Shown one piece after another: positions 1 to 5,986 of a DNA stretch of 8,418 bases (position 1 is the first letter of the stretch; every line of letters begins with the position of its first letter). The stretch spans positions 1 to 8,418 of the forward strand of contig JADFZP010000120.1 in the NCBI GenBank assembly GCA_015232485.1, in the 5' to 3' direction. The notes beneath the pieces were generated by a model. That model saw only the letters and a program-made list of their open reading frames with translations, had not been told where the DNA came from and searched no databases. The DNA comes from Alphaproteobacteria bacterium. Lineage in GTDB: Bacteria > Pseudomonadota > Alphaproteobacteria > Rhodospirillales > Magnetospirillaceae. The translations under genes and the position numbers were made by a program.

Positions 1-1
1 C

Positions 2-1270
2 GACCCCAAGGACCCCGAGGCGCGGGCCGCGCTCGAAGCGGTGCGCGGCCTGCTCGACGGCCACAAGATCGGCGGCCGGATCGGCGTGGCGGCCATCGAG
101 GGCGGTTGGCGCGTCACCGTGCCGCGCCTGGAACTGCTTGGCGAGACCAACGTGCTGCGGGTCGGCACGCTGCGCGTCGACCTGAAGAAGGCGGGCGAGG
201 ACATCGCCTTCGAGGCCGTGCTGCCCGGCCGCATGACCGTGCTGGACCGGCAGCGGCGCAAATCCGTCGCGCTGACCATCGGGCAGGGCCGGCTGAGCGG
301 CGTCTGGCGGCCCGAAGCGGGCAGCCCCGGCGATGTCGAACTGCTGGTGACGGATGCTCAACTGCGCGACGCCGGACAGCCCTGGCAAATGGCGGCGGCG
401 CGCATCCGGCTCGCCCATACGCGGCGTCCCGGCGCCCCCGAGCGCCACGACGTCGCCAGCGTGGCCGAACTGGGGGGCCTGCGCTTCTCGGAGGCCAAGC
501 GGGGCGGGCTGGTGACGCTCGACCGGGTGTTGATGCGCGCCGATCTGCACGACGCCGATCTGGCCGCCGCCGAACGGTTCGGCGCGATGCTGTGGCTGGG
601 CGAGCGCAAGGGGCGGGCGCCCAACGTGGAGGGCTTCGATCTGCTCGATTCGGCCACCCTGGCGCTGGCCCTCGAAGGGTTGGACGGGGTCGCCGAGGGG
701 CGCAAGGTGGCGCTCGATCACCTGGATTTGACTCTGACCGGCGCCGAACTGGGCGCCACGCTGTCCTCGGCCACGCTGTCCTATTCCCATGCCGGCGCGC
801 GCGGCGGCGACTCGGCCGTGCCGGCCGCCGCCGAGGCCAAGCTGGTGATCGATCGCATTCCCATACCGGCGCTGGTCGGCGCCGCCATTCAAAGCGCCAT
901 GGGGGCGCTGGCGGCGGGGGCCGACGAGCCGGACACCGGACCGCTGCTGGCGACGATGGCCCAGGCGGGGACGACGCTGCGCCTCGATCGCTTCAAAGTC
1001 GCCGGAGCCAATTGGGAGGTCGTGGCGCGCGGCGCCGCGCGGCCCGCCCCCGAGGGCATGGGCGGCGCGGTCGATCTGTGGGTGCGCGGGCTGGACGCGC
1101 TGCTCGCCGTCAAGGACGGCCCGCTGGCGATGCTCGATCCCGACTGGCTGCGCAAGGCGGCCATCCCCGCTCAGGACGACGAAGGTCGCGCGGTCAGCCG
1201 CTTCCAACTCGCCTGGCCGGCGGGCGGGGGCGTGCTGGTCAACGGGAAAGACCCATTCGCGGTGAAGTAG
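2..1270 (+). CDS. Unrecognised large protein, C-terminal part (5' end outside window)
   Basis: The reading frame is open from the first base to a TAG stop and gives about 422 residues. The true start lies upstream, because nothing before the internal GTG at 41 looks like a ribosome binding site and the frame continues to the window edge. Codon use is strongly GC-biased in third positions, as in the neighbours, so it is real coding sequence. The visible part has no membrane segment, cysteine cluster or catalytic motif I can name. It alternates short beta-like stretches (for example VTVPRLELLG and VDLWVRGLDAL) with aliphatic helices, and ends in a strand-rich tail with GVLVNGKDPF. This texture resembles alphaproteobacterial DUF2125, DUF945 or AsmA-like periplasmic proteins, but that is an impression of style, not a motif match. 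It converges on the ldtR-like gene, with a hairpin between them. Confidence applies to its being a gene; its function is unknown. Confidence 0.85.
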   Translation, partial: DPKDPEARAALEAVRGLLDGHKIGGRIGVAAIEGGWRVTVPRLELLGETNVLRVGTLRVDLKKAGEDIAFEAVLPGRMTVLDRQRRKSVALTIGQGRLSGVWRPEAGSPGDVELLVTDAQLRDAGQPWQMAAARIRLAHTRRPGAPERHDVASVAELGGLRFSEAKRGGLVTLDRVLMRADLHDADLAAAERFGAMLWLGERKGRAPNVEGFDLLDSATLALALEGLDGVAEGRKVALDHLDLTLTGAELGATLSSATLSYSHAGARGGDSAVPAAAEAKLVIDRIPIPALVGAAIQSAMGALAAGADEPDTGPLLATMAQAGTTLRLDRFKVAGANWEVVARGAARPAPEGMGGAVDLWVRGLDALLAVKDGPLAMLDPDWLRKAAIPAQDDEGRAVSRFQLAWPAGGGVLVNGKDPFAVK

Positions 1271-1282
1271 GGCGACGACGCG

Positions 1283-1304
1283 TCCCCGCCATGGGCGGCG
1301 GGGA
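1283..1304. terminator. Strong hairpin between convergent genes, likely bidirectional terminator
   Basis: TCCCCGCC (1283-1290) pairs perfectly with GGCGGGGA (1297-1304) around a 6-base loop, ATGGGC. An outer pairing of GACGC (1277-1281) with GCGTC (1310-1314) could lengthen the stem past a bulge. It sits between the stop of the upstream + strand gene (1270) and the stop of the - strand regulator (1313-1315), where a shared terminator is expected. Neither side has a run of T, so it is not a textbook intrinsic terminator. It may act with Rho or protect RNA 3' ends. Confidence 0.5.
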
Positions 1305-1312
1305 GGCCGGCG

Positions 1313-1804
1313 TCAGACCTCGCGGCCGTAGCGCATGAAGTCGGTCCAGCAGCGTTCGACCTTGAGCATGGTCTGGCCGGCGGCCTCCATGTCGGTGCGC
1401 GCGCCCGAATCGGCGCCGAGCTGCTGGGCGAGGTGGCCCTGCAAGTCGCGGATGGCGGTGCACAGGCGCATGCCGCTCTCGGTCAGGCGCAGGCGCACCG
1501 AGCGGCGATCATGCGAGCAGCGCTCCTGGTCCAAATAGCCGAATTCGGTCAGCTTCTTGATATTGTAGGAAACATTCGAGCCGTGATAGTAGCCGCGGTC
1601 CTTGAGATCGCGGATCACCACTTCGTTCTCGCCGATGTTGTAGAGCAACAGCGCCTGCACGGCATTGATGTCCTCAATGTTCAGGTGTCGCAGCTCGGTG
1701 CGAAGAACATCAAGAAAATGACGGTGCAAGCGCTCGACAAGGCGAACGATGTTGAAATATGGCTCGCTCACGATTTGGCCCGCATCGGTAAGTTGTTTCC
1801 CCAC
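1313..1804 (-). CDS. ldtR: MarR/winged-helix transcriptional regulator, LdtR-like
   Basis: This is a 163-residue DNA-binding regulator. A helical N-terminus (about 16-40) precedes a winged helix at about 45-111. The run INAVQALLLYNIG (46-58), the GYYHGSNVSYNIKKL segment (71-85, covering the recognition helix) and the wing DRRSVRLRLTESG (99-111) match the alphaproteobacterial LdtR group. LdtR of Liberibacter and Rhizobiales controls an L,D-transpeptidase gene and osmotic or envelope stress tolerance; the same target here is inference. The GTG start is the most upstream possible codon: the frame runs back only to a TGA at 1871-1873, with no other start codon. It has no recognisable ribosome binding site. 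The gene is 43 bases downstream of the pilin on the same strand, with no terminator between, so they may share a transcript. The 5' part is lower in GC than most of the window. The family call is firm; the symbol is by homology only. Confidence 0.88.
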   Translation of the reverse strand: MGKQLTDAGQIVSEPYFNIVRLVERLHRHFLDVLRTELRHLNIEDINAVQALLLYNIGENEVVIRDLKDRGYYHGSNVSYNIKKLTEFGYLDQERCSHDRRSVRLRLTESGMRLCTAIRDLQGHLAQQLGADSGARTDMEAAGQTMLKVERCWTDFMRYGREV

Positions 1805-1847
1805 ATCAGGAGAGCAGGTTTGCCGATTGAAATCCAGCTTTTTGTGC

Positions 1848-2018
1848 TCAGAGGCTGGAAGCCAAAGAGTTCAGGCTGGTATTCAGATCGGTGCCGATCA
1901 ACTCCAACGCGGCGATGATCGCCATGGCGATCGATGCCGCGATGATCGTGTATTCGGTCGCCGTCGATCCCCGCGAGCATCGGGCCAGCGAACGCGTGAT
2001 GGAGTGTCGGAGATTCAC
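1848..2018 (-). CDS. Flp/Fap-type type IVb pilin precursor, 56 aa
   Basis: This is a small pilin subunit of the Flp (Tad) class. The start is GTG at 2018-2016, chosen because GGAGGA (2032-2027) lies 8 bases upstream and because the product then has the usual Flp size. The precursor has a 17-residue basic leader ending in SRG, then a mature part beginning STATEY. Glycine before the cut, glutamate at +5 and tyrosine at +6 are the Flp prepilin peptidase signature (CpaA/TadV cleavage). A roughly 18-residue hydrophobic helix (about 24-41, TIIAASIAMAIIAALELI) and a polar tail (GTDLNTSLNSLASSL) follow, as in other Flp pilins. An open frame extends upstream to about 2411, but it lies opposite the TPR gene and has no family likeness. 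No tad assembly genes lie in the window, so this is an isolated pilin gene. A role in adhesion is inferred from the family. Confidence 0.88.
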   Translation of the reverse strand: MNLRHSITRSLARCSRGSTATEYTIIAASIAMAIIAALELIGTDLNTSLNSLASSL

Positions 2019-2026
2019 TGGTACCG

Positions 2027-2032
2027 TCCTCC
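2027..2032 (-). promoter_or_regulatory. Ribosome binding site of the Flp pilin
   Basis: Read on the minus strand this is GGAGGA, separated by 8 bases from the GTG at 2018. It decides the start of the small pilin gene, whose frame is otherwise open far upstream. Confidence 0.8.
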
Positions 2033-2045
2033 GGAATTCGCCGAT

Positions 2046-2072
2046 ATCATAGATGATTCGCGGATCGGCCAA
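2046..2072 (-). promoter_or_regulatory. Possible promoter of the pilin and ldtR-like pair
   Basis: On the minus strand TTGGCC (2072-2067) is followed after 15 bases by TATGAT (2051-2046), close to -35 and -10 consensus words but with a short spacer. It lies about 14 bases before the pilin ribosome binding site, inside the 69-base divergent region 2019-2087. The embedded palindrome GATATC also gives TATCAT on the + strand (2045-2050), a possible -10 for the TPR gene, though no -35 is seen for it. This is motif spotting only. Confidence 0.3.
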
Positions 2073-2074
2073 AA

Positions 2075-2082
2075 GAGGTGAT
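2075..2082 (+). promoter_or_regulatory. Ribosome binding site that fixes a TTG start
   Basis: GAGGTGAT is complementary to the 3' end of 16S rRNA over 8 bases and sits 5 bases before the TTG at 2088. The same reading frame has a TGA at 2079-2081, so no start further upstream is possible. Confidence 0.8.
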
Positions 2083-2087
2083 GGCCT

Positions 2088-3431
2088 TTGGTTGACGACG
2101 ATCTTCTCGGTCATGCGCTGGCCTTGCACCGCGACGGCGCCCATGGCGAGGCCGAAGCCCTGTATCTGCGCCTGCTGGACAAGGACCAGGGCGACGTGCA
2201 GGCGCTTTACCTGCTTGGTCTGCTGCTTCACCAGCTTGAACGGCACGAAGGCGCCTTGACGCTGCTTGGTCGCGCCATGGCTCTGGTCCCGGCGCAGGTC
2301 GAGATCCAGTGTCACATCGGCGAGGTGTTCCGCGCGCTTGGCCGGCTGGACGAGGCCGAGGGCGCCTATCGTCGGGCGGTGGCCCTGGTTCCCGCCGAGG
2401 CCAAGGCGCATTACGGCCTGGGCCTCGCGCTCAAGGAACTGGCGCGCTTGCCCGAATCACGAATGCGCCTGCGCGCCGCCGTGGCGCTCGACCCGGCCGA
2501 GCCGCGCTTCCGCATGGTGCTGGGGCGCATGGAGCAGTTGTTCGGAAACGTCACGGTGGGCTTCGCGCTGTGCGAGGCGCGCCTCGAAATGGCCGCCTAT
2601 CGCGAGCAGTTGAGCCGCTTGCCGGCCAGCCCGCTTTGGACGGGCGAGCCGGTCGACACGCTGCTGCTGCTGGCCGAGGGCGGGCTGGGCGACATTCTCC
2701 AACTCTCGCGCTACATCCCAAAGCTCAAGACGCGCTGTCGGCGCCTGTTGCTCGCCTGCCCGCCGCGGCTGCTTCATCTGATGGCGCAACTGCCGGGCTG
2801 GGAGCCCTGGGACGGCGAGTCCCCGGACGCCATCGCGCCGCTGCTCAGCGTGCCATGGCGCTTCGGCCACGATCAGCACGCCTTTCCGGGCGACGTGCCC
2901 TATTTCCGCGCCGACCCCGAGCGGGTGGCGCATTGGTCGGCGGTGCTCGCCCGCCAACCCGGCGAGACGCTGATCGGCGTCGCCTGGAAGGTCGGTCCCG
3001 AGACCTGGATCGAGGGCGAGGCGGGGCGCAGCTTCGATCCGATGCACCTCGCCCAGTTCGGGCGGTTGCCGGGCGTGCGGCTGATCGTTTTGCAAAAGGG
3101 CCAGCCCATACCGGCCGAGCTGGGCGCCCAGGATCTCGGTCCCGAATTCGACGCCGGCCCCGACGCCTTCCGCGACACCGCCGCGGTGATGGAATGCCTG
3201 GATCTGGTGATCACTCCCGACACCTCGCTCGGCCATCTGGCCGGCGCCCTGGCCCGGCCGGTGTGGGTGGCGATGAAGGTGGTGCCGGAATGCCGCTGGA
3301 TGCTGGGCTTCGAGGGCAGCCGCTGGTATCCGACCATCCGCCTGTTCCGCCAATCGGCGCCGGGCGACTGGGCGCCGGTGTTCGCGGCGATGGTGGATCA
3401 GATCATGCCCTGGCTGCGGAACGACCAATAG
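2088..3431 (+). CDS. TPR-repeat protein with glycosyltransferase-9/41-like C-terminal domain
   Basis: This 447-residue protein has about four tetratricopeptide repeats (residues 5-138, with motifs such as ALYLLGLLLHQLERHEGAL, GEVFRALGRLDEAEGAYRRA and HYGLGLALKEL), then a GT-B type domain. Domain marks are EGGLGDILQ (197-205), the start of many heptosyltransferase-like folds; GVAWKVG (297-303); RSFDPMHL (314-321); VLQKG (334-338); TPDTSLGHLAGALARPVW (376-393), the nucleotide-sugar-site region; and RWMLGFEGSRWYP with RLFRQSAPGDW near the end. This is the common proteobacterial TPR-containing glycosyltransferase layout, probably cytoplasmic. Donor and acceptor are unknown. The start is TTG, supported by a near-perfect ribosome binding site. 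The gene diverges from the pilin, which makes surface or pilin glycosylation an attractive but untested idea. Its last 34 bases overlap the convergent radC. The domain architecture is confident; enzymatic activity is not proven. Confidence 0.88.
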   Translation: MVDDDLLGHALALHRDGAHGEAEALYLRLLDKDQGDVQALYLLGLLLHQLERHEGALTLLGRAMALVPAQVEIQCHIGEVFRALGRLDEAEGAYRRAVALVPAEAKAHYGLGLALKELARLPESRMRLRAAVALDPAEPRFRMVLGRMEQLFGNVTVGFALCEARLEMAAYREQLSRLPASPLWTGEPVDTLLLLAEGGLGDILQLSRYIPKLKTRCRRLLLACPPRLLHLMAQLPGWEPWDGESPDAIAPLLSVPWRFGHDQHAFPGDVPYFRADPERVAHWSAVLARQPGETLIGVAWKVGPETWIEGEAGRSFDPMHLAQFGRLPGVRLIVLQKGQPIPAELGAQDLGPEFDAGPDAFRDTAAVMECLDLVITPDTSLGHLAGALARPVWVAMKVVPECRWMLGFEGSRWYPTIRLFRQSAPGDWAPVFAAMVDQIMPWLRNDQ

Positions 3432-4093
3432 CTGCCGCGCCCGATCACGACATGGTCGTGAAGGGTGACGCCGACCGCCTTCAAAGCCTCCTTGACCTGT
3501 CGGGTCATGTCGCCATCGGCCTTCGACGGGGTGGGGTCGCCGGTCGGGTGGTTGTGGACCATGATCACCGCCGAGGCGTGCAGTTCCAGCGAGCGACGGG
3601 CGACTTCGCGGGGATAGACGGGGGCTTGGTCGATGGTGCCGCGCTGCTGCACCTCGTCGGCGATCAGCACGTTCTTGCGGTCGAGGAACAGCAGGCGAAA
3701 CTGCTCGGAGCGCAAATTGGCCATCGCGGCCGTGCAGTAGTCGAGCAGGGCCTCCCAGGACGACAGCACCGGGCGCGCCAAGACCTGTTGGCGGGCCAGC
3801 CGAATGGCCGCCTCGCGGACCAGCTTCAGCGCCGCCACCGACACCGGCCCGGTGCCGGCGACCGAAGCCAGATCGGCGGGCTCGGCCGAGACCACGTCGG
3901 CGAAGCTGCCGAACCGGGCGATCAACGCCTTGGCCACCGGCTTCATGTCGCCGCGCGGCTGGGCCATGCCCAACAGCAGTTCGATCAGTTCGTAATCGGC
4001 CAACGCCTCGGCGCCGGCCTGCATGAAACGCTCGCGCAGCCGCTGGCGGTGCCCCAGATAATGAGGCTTCTTGTCGTCCTCGCAGGCCTTCAC
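3398..4093 (-). CDS. radC: RadC/JAB-domain (MPN) protein
   Basis: This is a 231-residue RadC family member. The N-terminus (HYLGHRQRLRERF, 11-23) and a helix-hairpin-helix-like part (about 63-90, SFADVVSAEPADLASVAGTG) precede the JAB/MPN domain (about 108-231). The metal-site motif HNHPTGDPTPSKAD (180-193) supplies H180, H182, S190 and D193, an intact JAMM set. RadC was once thought to be a DNA repair protein; its true role and any peptidase or nuclease activity remain unsettled. The GTG start overlaps the map stop as GTGA, so translation is probably coupled and the two form an operon. Family members are around 220-240 residues, so it is full length. Its 3' end overlaps the convergent TPR gene by 34 bases. 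Confidence 0.93.
   Translation of the reverse strand: MKACEDDKKPHYLGHRQRLRERFMQAGAEALADYELIELLLGMAQPRGDMKPVAKALIARFGSFADVVSAEPADLASVAGTGPVSVAALKLVREAAIRLARQQVLARPVLSSWEALLDYCTAAMANLRSEQFRLLFLDRKNVLIADEVQQRGTIDQAPVYPREVARRSLELHASAVIMVHNHPTGDPTPSKADGDMTRQVKEALKAVGVTLHDHVVIGRGSYWSFRSQGMI
3445..3461 (+). terminator. Perfect short hairpin just past the TPR gene, inside radC
   Basis: TCACGAC (3445-3451) and GTCGTGA (3455-3461) form a 7-base perfect stem with an ATG loop, starting 14 bases after the TAG of the TPR gene. The + strand sequence after it is not T-rich. It lies within radC codons for the LHDHVV stretch, so protein constraint may explain it. It could end or protect the TPR transcript. 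Confidence 0.3.
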
Positions 4094-4911
4094 GTCTGGG
4101 CGTAGGGAGGCCGGTGCAGGCCGGTGGGCGACAGGGTGAAGATCTCGCAGCCGTCGGCGGTCACCCCGATCGAGTGCTCGAACTGGGCCGACAGCGATTT
4201 GTCCTTGGTCACCGCGGTCCAGCCGTCGGCCAGCATCTTGGTCTCGAAGCGGCCGACATTGATCATCGGCTCGATCGTGAAGAACATGCCCTCGCGCAAC
4301 GCCAGGCCCTGGCCCGCCTTGCCGTAATGCATGATGTTGGGGGGCTCGTGAAAGACCCGGCCCAGCCCATGGCCGCAGAAGTCGCGCACCACGCTGAAGC
4401 GGTGCGCCTCGGCCAAGCTTTGGATGGCGTGGCCGATGTCGCCCAGCGTGGCGCCGGGCCGCACCACGTCGATGGCGGCCATCAGGCAGTCATAGGTGAC
4501 GTCGACCAGCTTGCGGGCCTTCACGCCGACATCGCCGACCAGATACATCCGGCTGGTGTCGCCATGCCAGCCGTCCAGGATCACCGTCACGTCGATGTTG
4601 ACGATGTCGCCGTCGCGCAAGCACTTCTCGCCGGGAATGCCGTGGCAGACCACGTGGTTGACCGAGGTGCAGATCGATTTGGGAAAGCCGCGGTAGTTGA
4701 GCGGCGCCGGAATCGCGCCACGCGCCACGATGAACCCGTGGCACAGCCGGTCAAGGTCGCCGGTGGCGACGCCCGACACCACATGCGGGGTGATGAAGTC
4801 CAACGTCTCGGCGGCCAAGCGGCCCGCCGCGCGCATTCCCTCGAAATCCTCGGGACGGTGGAGTCGAATGCGGATCGTGCCGCTGGTGTCTTCCTGTTCC
4901 ATGTCCTTCAT
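4090..4911 (-). CDS. map: Methionine aminopeptidase, type I
   Basis: Removes the initiator methionine from nascent cytosolic proteins; a dinuclear metalloprotease of the pita-bread fold. All five metal ligands are present: D107 (in VNIDVTV), D118 (in HGDTSRMY), H181 (in FCGHGLGR), E214 (in FTIEPM) and E245 (in QFEHSIG). The substrate-site histidines H90 (VVCHGIPG) and H188 are also there. At 273 residues it is slightly longer than the usual 250-265, because of a short acidic N-terminal tail (MKDMEQEDTSG). ATG at 4911 is taken as the start, with GGGA about 8 bases upstream; M4 is a possible alternative, but its AAGGA is too close to serve. It overlaps radC by 4 bases and follows the methyltransferase after about 110 bases. 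No N-terminal zinc-finger extension is present. Confidence 0.96.
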   Translation of the reverse strand: MKDMEQEDTSGTIRIRLHRPEDFEGMRAAGRLAAETLDFITPHVVSGVATGDLDRLCHGFIVARGAIPAPLNYRGFPKSICTSVNHVVCHGIPGEKCLRDGDIVNIDVTVILDGWHGDTSRMYLVGDVGVKARKLVDVTYDCLMAAIDVVRPGATLGDIGHAIQSLAEAHRFSVVRDFCGHGLGRVFHEPPNIMHYGKAGQGLALREGMFFTIEPMINVGRFETKMLADGWTAVTKDKSLSAQFEHSIGVTADGCEIFTLSPTGLHRPPYAQT

Positions 4912-5021
4912 CGCTTATTCCCGGCCGACACTTGTATAGCAGATCGATGTCCCGCCGTCCGCCCCCGCGTTGAACAGAGAAGTGGTCGCATTCCAGCCTT
5001 GCCGCAAGCACAATGGCGAGG
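4912..5021. other. Intergenic gap upstream of map
   Basis: This 110-base gap on the minus-strand group contains no open gene. A -10-like TATACA is seen on the minus strand (4940-4935) about 24 bases before the map ATG, but the sequence 16-18 bases further upstream (GC-rich) gives no -35 match. No terminator hairpin of useful size follows the methyltransferase. Map may therefore have its own weak promoter or be read from upstream. Confidence 0.3.
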
Positions 5022-5924
5022 TCAGGGCGGCGAATCGTCGACCGGCCGGGGCTCGCCATTCAAGGCGTCCGACAGCCGTATCGAGGCGCCGCCGGGCCGC
5101 AGCGGGCGCGGCTGGGCCTCGTGCGGCGCCCAGGCGGTCAGGGTGACGGTCTGGAAGGTGGCGGGAACGCGCCCCTGGTCATCCGCGAACGCCCGCTGAT
5201 AGGCGGCCACCGCGTGGAACAGGGTGGCGCGCCGGGTCAGGCCCTTGCGGCGGTCGGCCACCGCGTTGGTCTCGCCCATGCCGCGCAGATCGACGATCAG
5301 CCGCATGGCGTCGGGATAGCTGACCGTGATGGTGTCGGCGTCGGCGACCGGCAGGGCGAAGCCGGCCCGCTGCAACAGCCCGCCGGCGTCGCGGATGTCG
5401 GCGAAGGGCGAGACGCGCGGGCCGGCCCCGCCTTCCTCGGCCAGTTCCGCCTCCATCCAGGCGTGGCGCAATTCCTTGAGCGTCTCGCCGCCCAGCATGG
5501 TGGCCAGCAGCAGCCCGTCCGGCTTGAGCGCCCGGCGGATCTGCACCAAGGCGCCGGGCAGGTCGTTGACCCAATGCAGGCTGAGATTGCTGAGCACCAG
5601 ATCGAAGCTGGCCGGGGCGAAGGGCAGGAATTCCTCGTCACAGGCGACGCGCCGCCCGCCGGCCAGACGCGCCATGGCCGGCGACAAATCGGCCTGGACC
5701 AGCGTTTCGACGCCGCCGCGTCCGTTCAGGGCGCGTCCGACCTCGCCGCCGTGGCAGCCCAGATCGAGCGCCACCGGGAAACGCCGCCGCACGTCGTCAA
5801 GTCGCTCGACCAGCCGGTCGGCGGTCTCGCGGAACAGGAAGTCGTGGCGGGCAAGGTCGCGCGCGGCACGGTCGCGATGCAGCCGCACGACTTGCCGGTC
5901 GAAAATTCGAATGTCGTCGCCCAT
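5022..5924 (-). CDS. SAM-dependent methyltransferase-fold protein, NDUFAF5-like
   Basis: This 300-residue class I SAM-binding protein resembles mitochondrial NDUFAF5 along its length. The shared marks are IFDR near the N-terminus (7-10), motif I VALDLGCHGG (51-60), the acidic ribose-binding position in QADLS (77-81), DEEFLPF (96-102), FDLVLSNLSLHWVNDLP (107-123), LKPDG (133-137), GGETLKELR (145-153), SPFADIRDAGGLLQRAGF (172-189), YPDAMRLIVDLRGMGETNA (203-221) and VPATFQ near the C-terminus. Human NDUFAF5 is a complex I assembly factor that hydroxylates an arginine in NDUFS7. By homology the bacterial protein may act on NuoB, but no nuo genes lie here. A BioC-type role is the other common annotation and fits less well. 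ATG at 5924 is the start; its ribosome binding site is weak. It is divergent from comF and upstream of map. Confidence 0.88.
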   Translation of the reverse strand: MGDDIRIFDRQVVRLHRDRAARDLARHDFLFRETADRLVERLDDVRRRFPVALDLGCHGGEVGRALNGRGGVETLVQADLSPAMARLAGGRRVACDEEFLPFAPASFDLVLSNLSLHWVNDLPGALVQIRRALKPDGLLLATMLGGETLKELRHAWMEAELAEEGGAGPRVSPFADIRDAGGLLQRAGFALPVADADTITVSYPDAMRLIVDLRGMGETNAVADRRKGLTRRATLFHAVAAYQRAFADDQGRVPATFQTVTLTAWAPHEAQPRPLRPGGASIRLSDALNGEPRPVDDSPP

Positions 5925-5986
5925 CCCCGAGATATGGCATGCGGCGGCCGGGGACGGGAAGCGGAAATGGGGTTAACATCACGGCC
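5925..5986. promoter_or_regulatory. Short divergent promoter region, methyltransferase / comF
   Basis: Only 62 bases separate the two divergent starts, or 14 if comF begins at the upstream ATG (5939). It holds a GTTAAC palindrome at about 5972-5977 and a GC-rich core. I see no convincing -35/-10 pair or ribosome binding site for either gene, so the promoters may overlap the coding ends. Confidence 0.3.

Noticed and set aside
1433..2081. + strand frames opposite ldtR and the pilin
   Set aside because: They are antisense to genes with clear family motifs; one ends exactly in the ribosome binding site of the TPR gene.
2019..2411. N-terminal extension of the pilin frame
   Set aside because: It overlaps the TPR gene antisense, lacks a pilin-like leader, and would place the prepilin cleavage site far inside the protein.
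2457..3428. Long - strand frame opposite the TPR gene
   Set aside because: A His/Arg/Gln-rich shadow with no motif, while the + strand shows TPR and GT-B motifs.
2309..4105. Long open + strand frame of about 598 codons
   Set aside because: It runs out of frame through the TPR gene and antisense through radC, with Arg/Ala/Gly-rich composition and no motifs. It is a by-product of high GC.
4985..5012. CTTGC/GCAAG inverted repeat downstream of the methyltransferase
   Set aside because: The stem is too short once a realistic loop is allowed, and no T-run follows, so it is not called as a terminator.
4114..5199. Long + strand frame opposite map
   Set aside because: Antisense to a methionine aminopeptidase with all catalytic residues intact; the His/Ala/Asp-rich product matches nothing.
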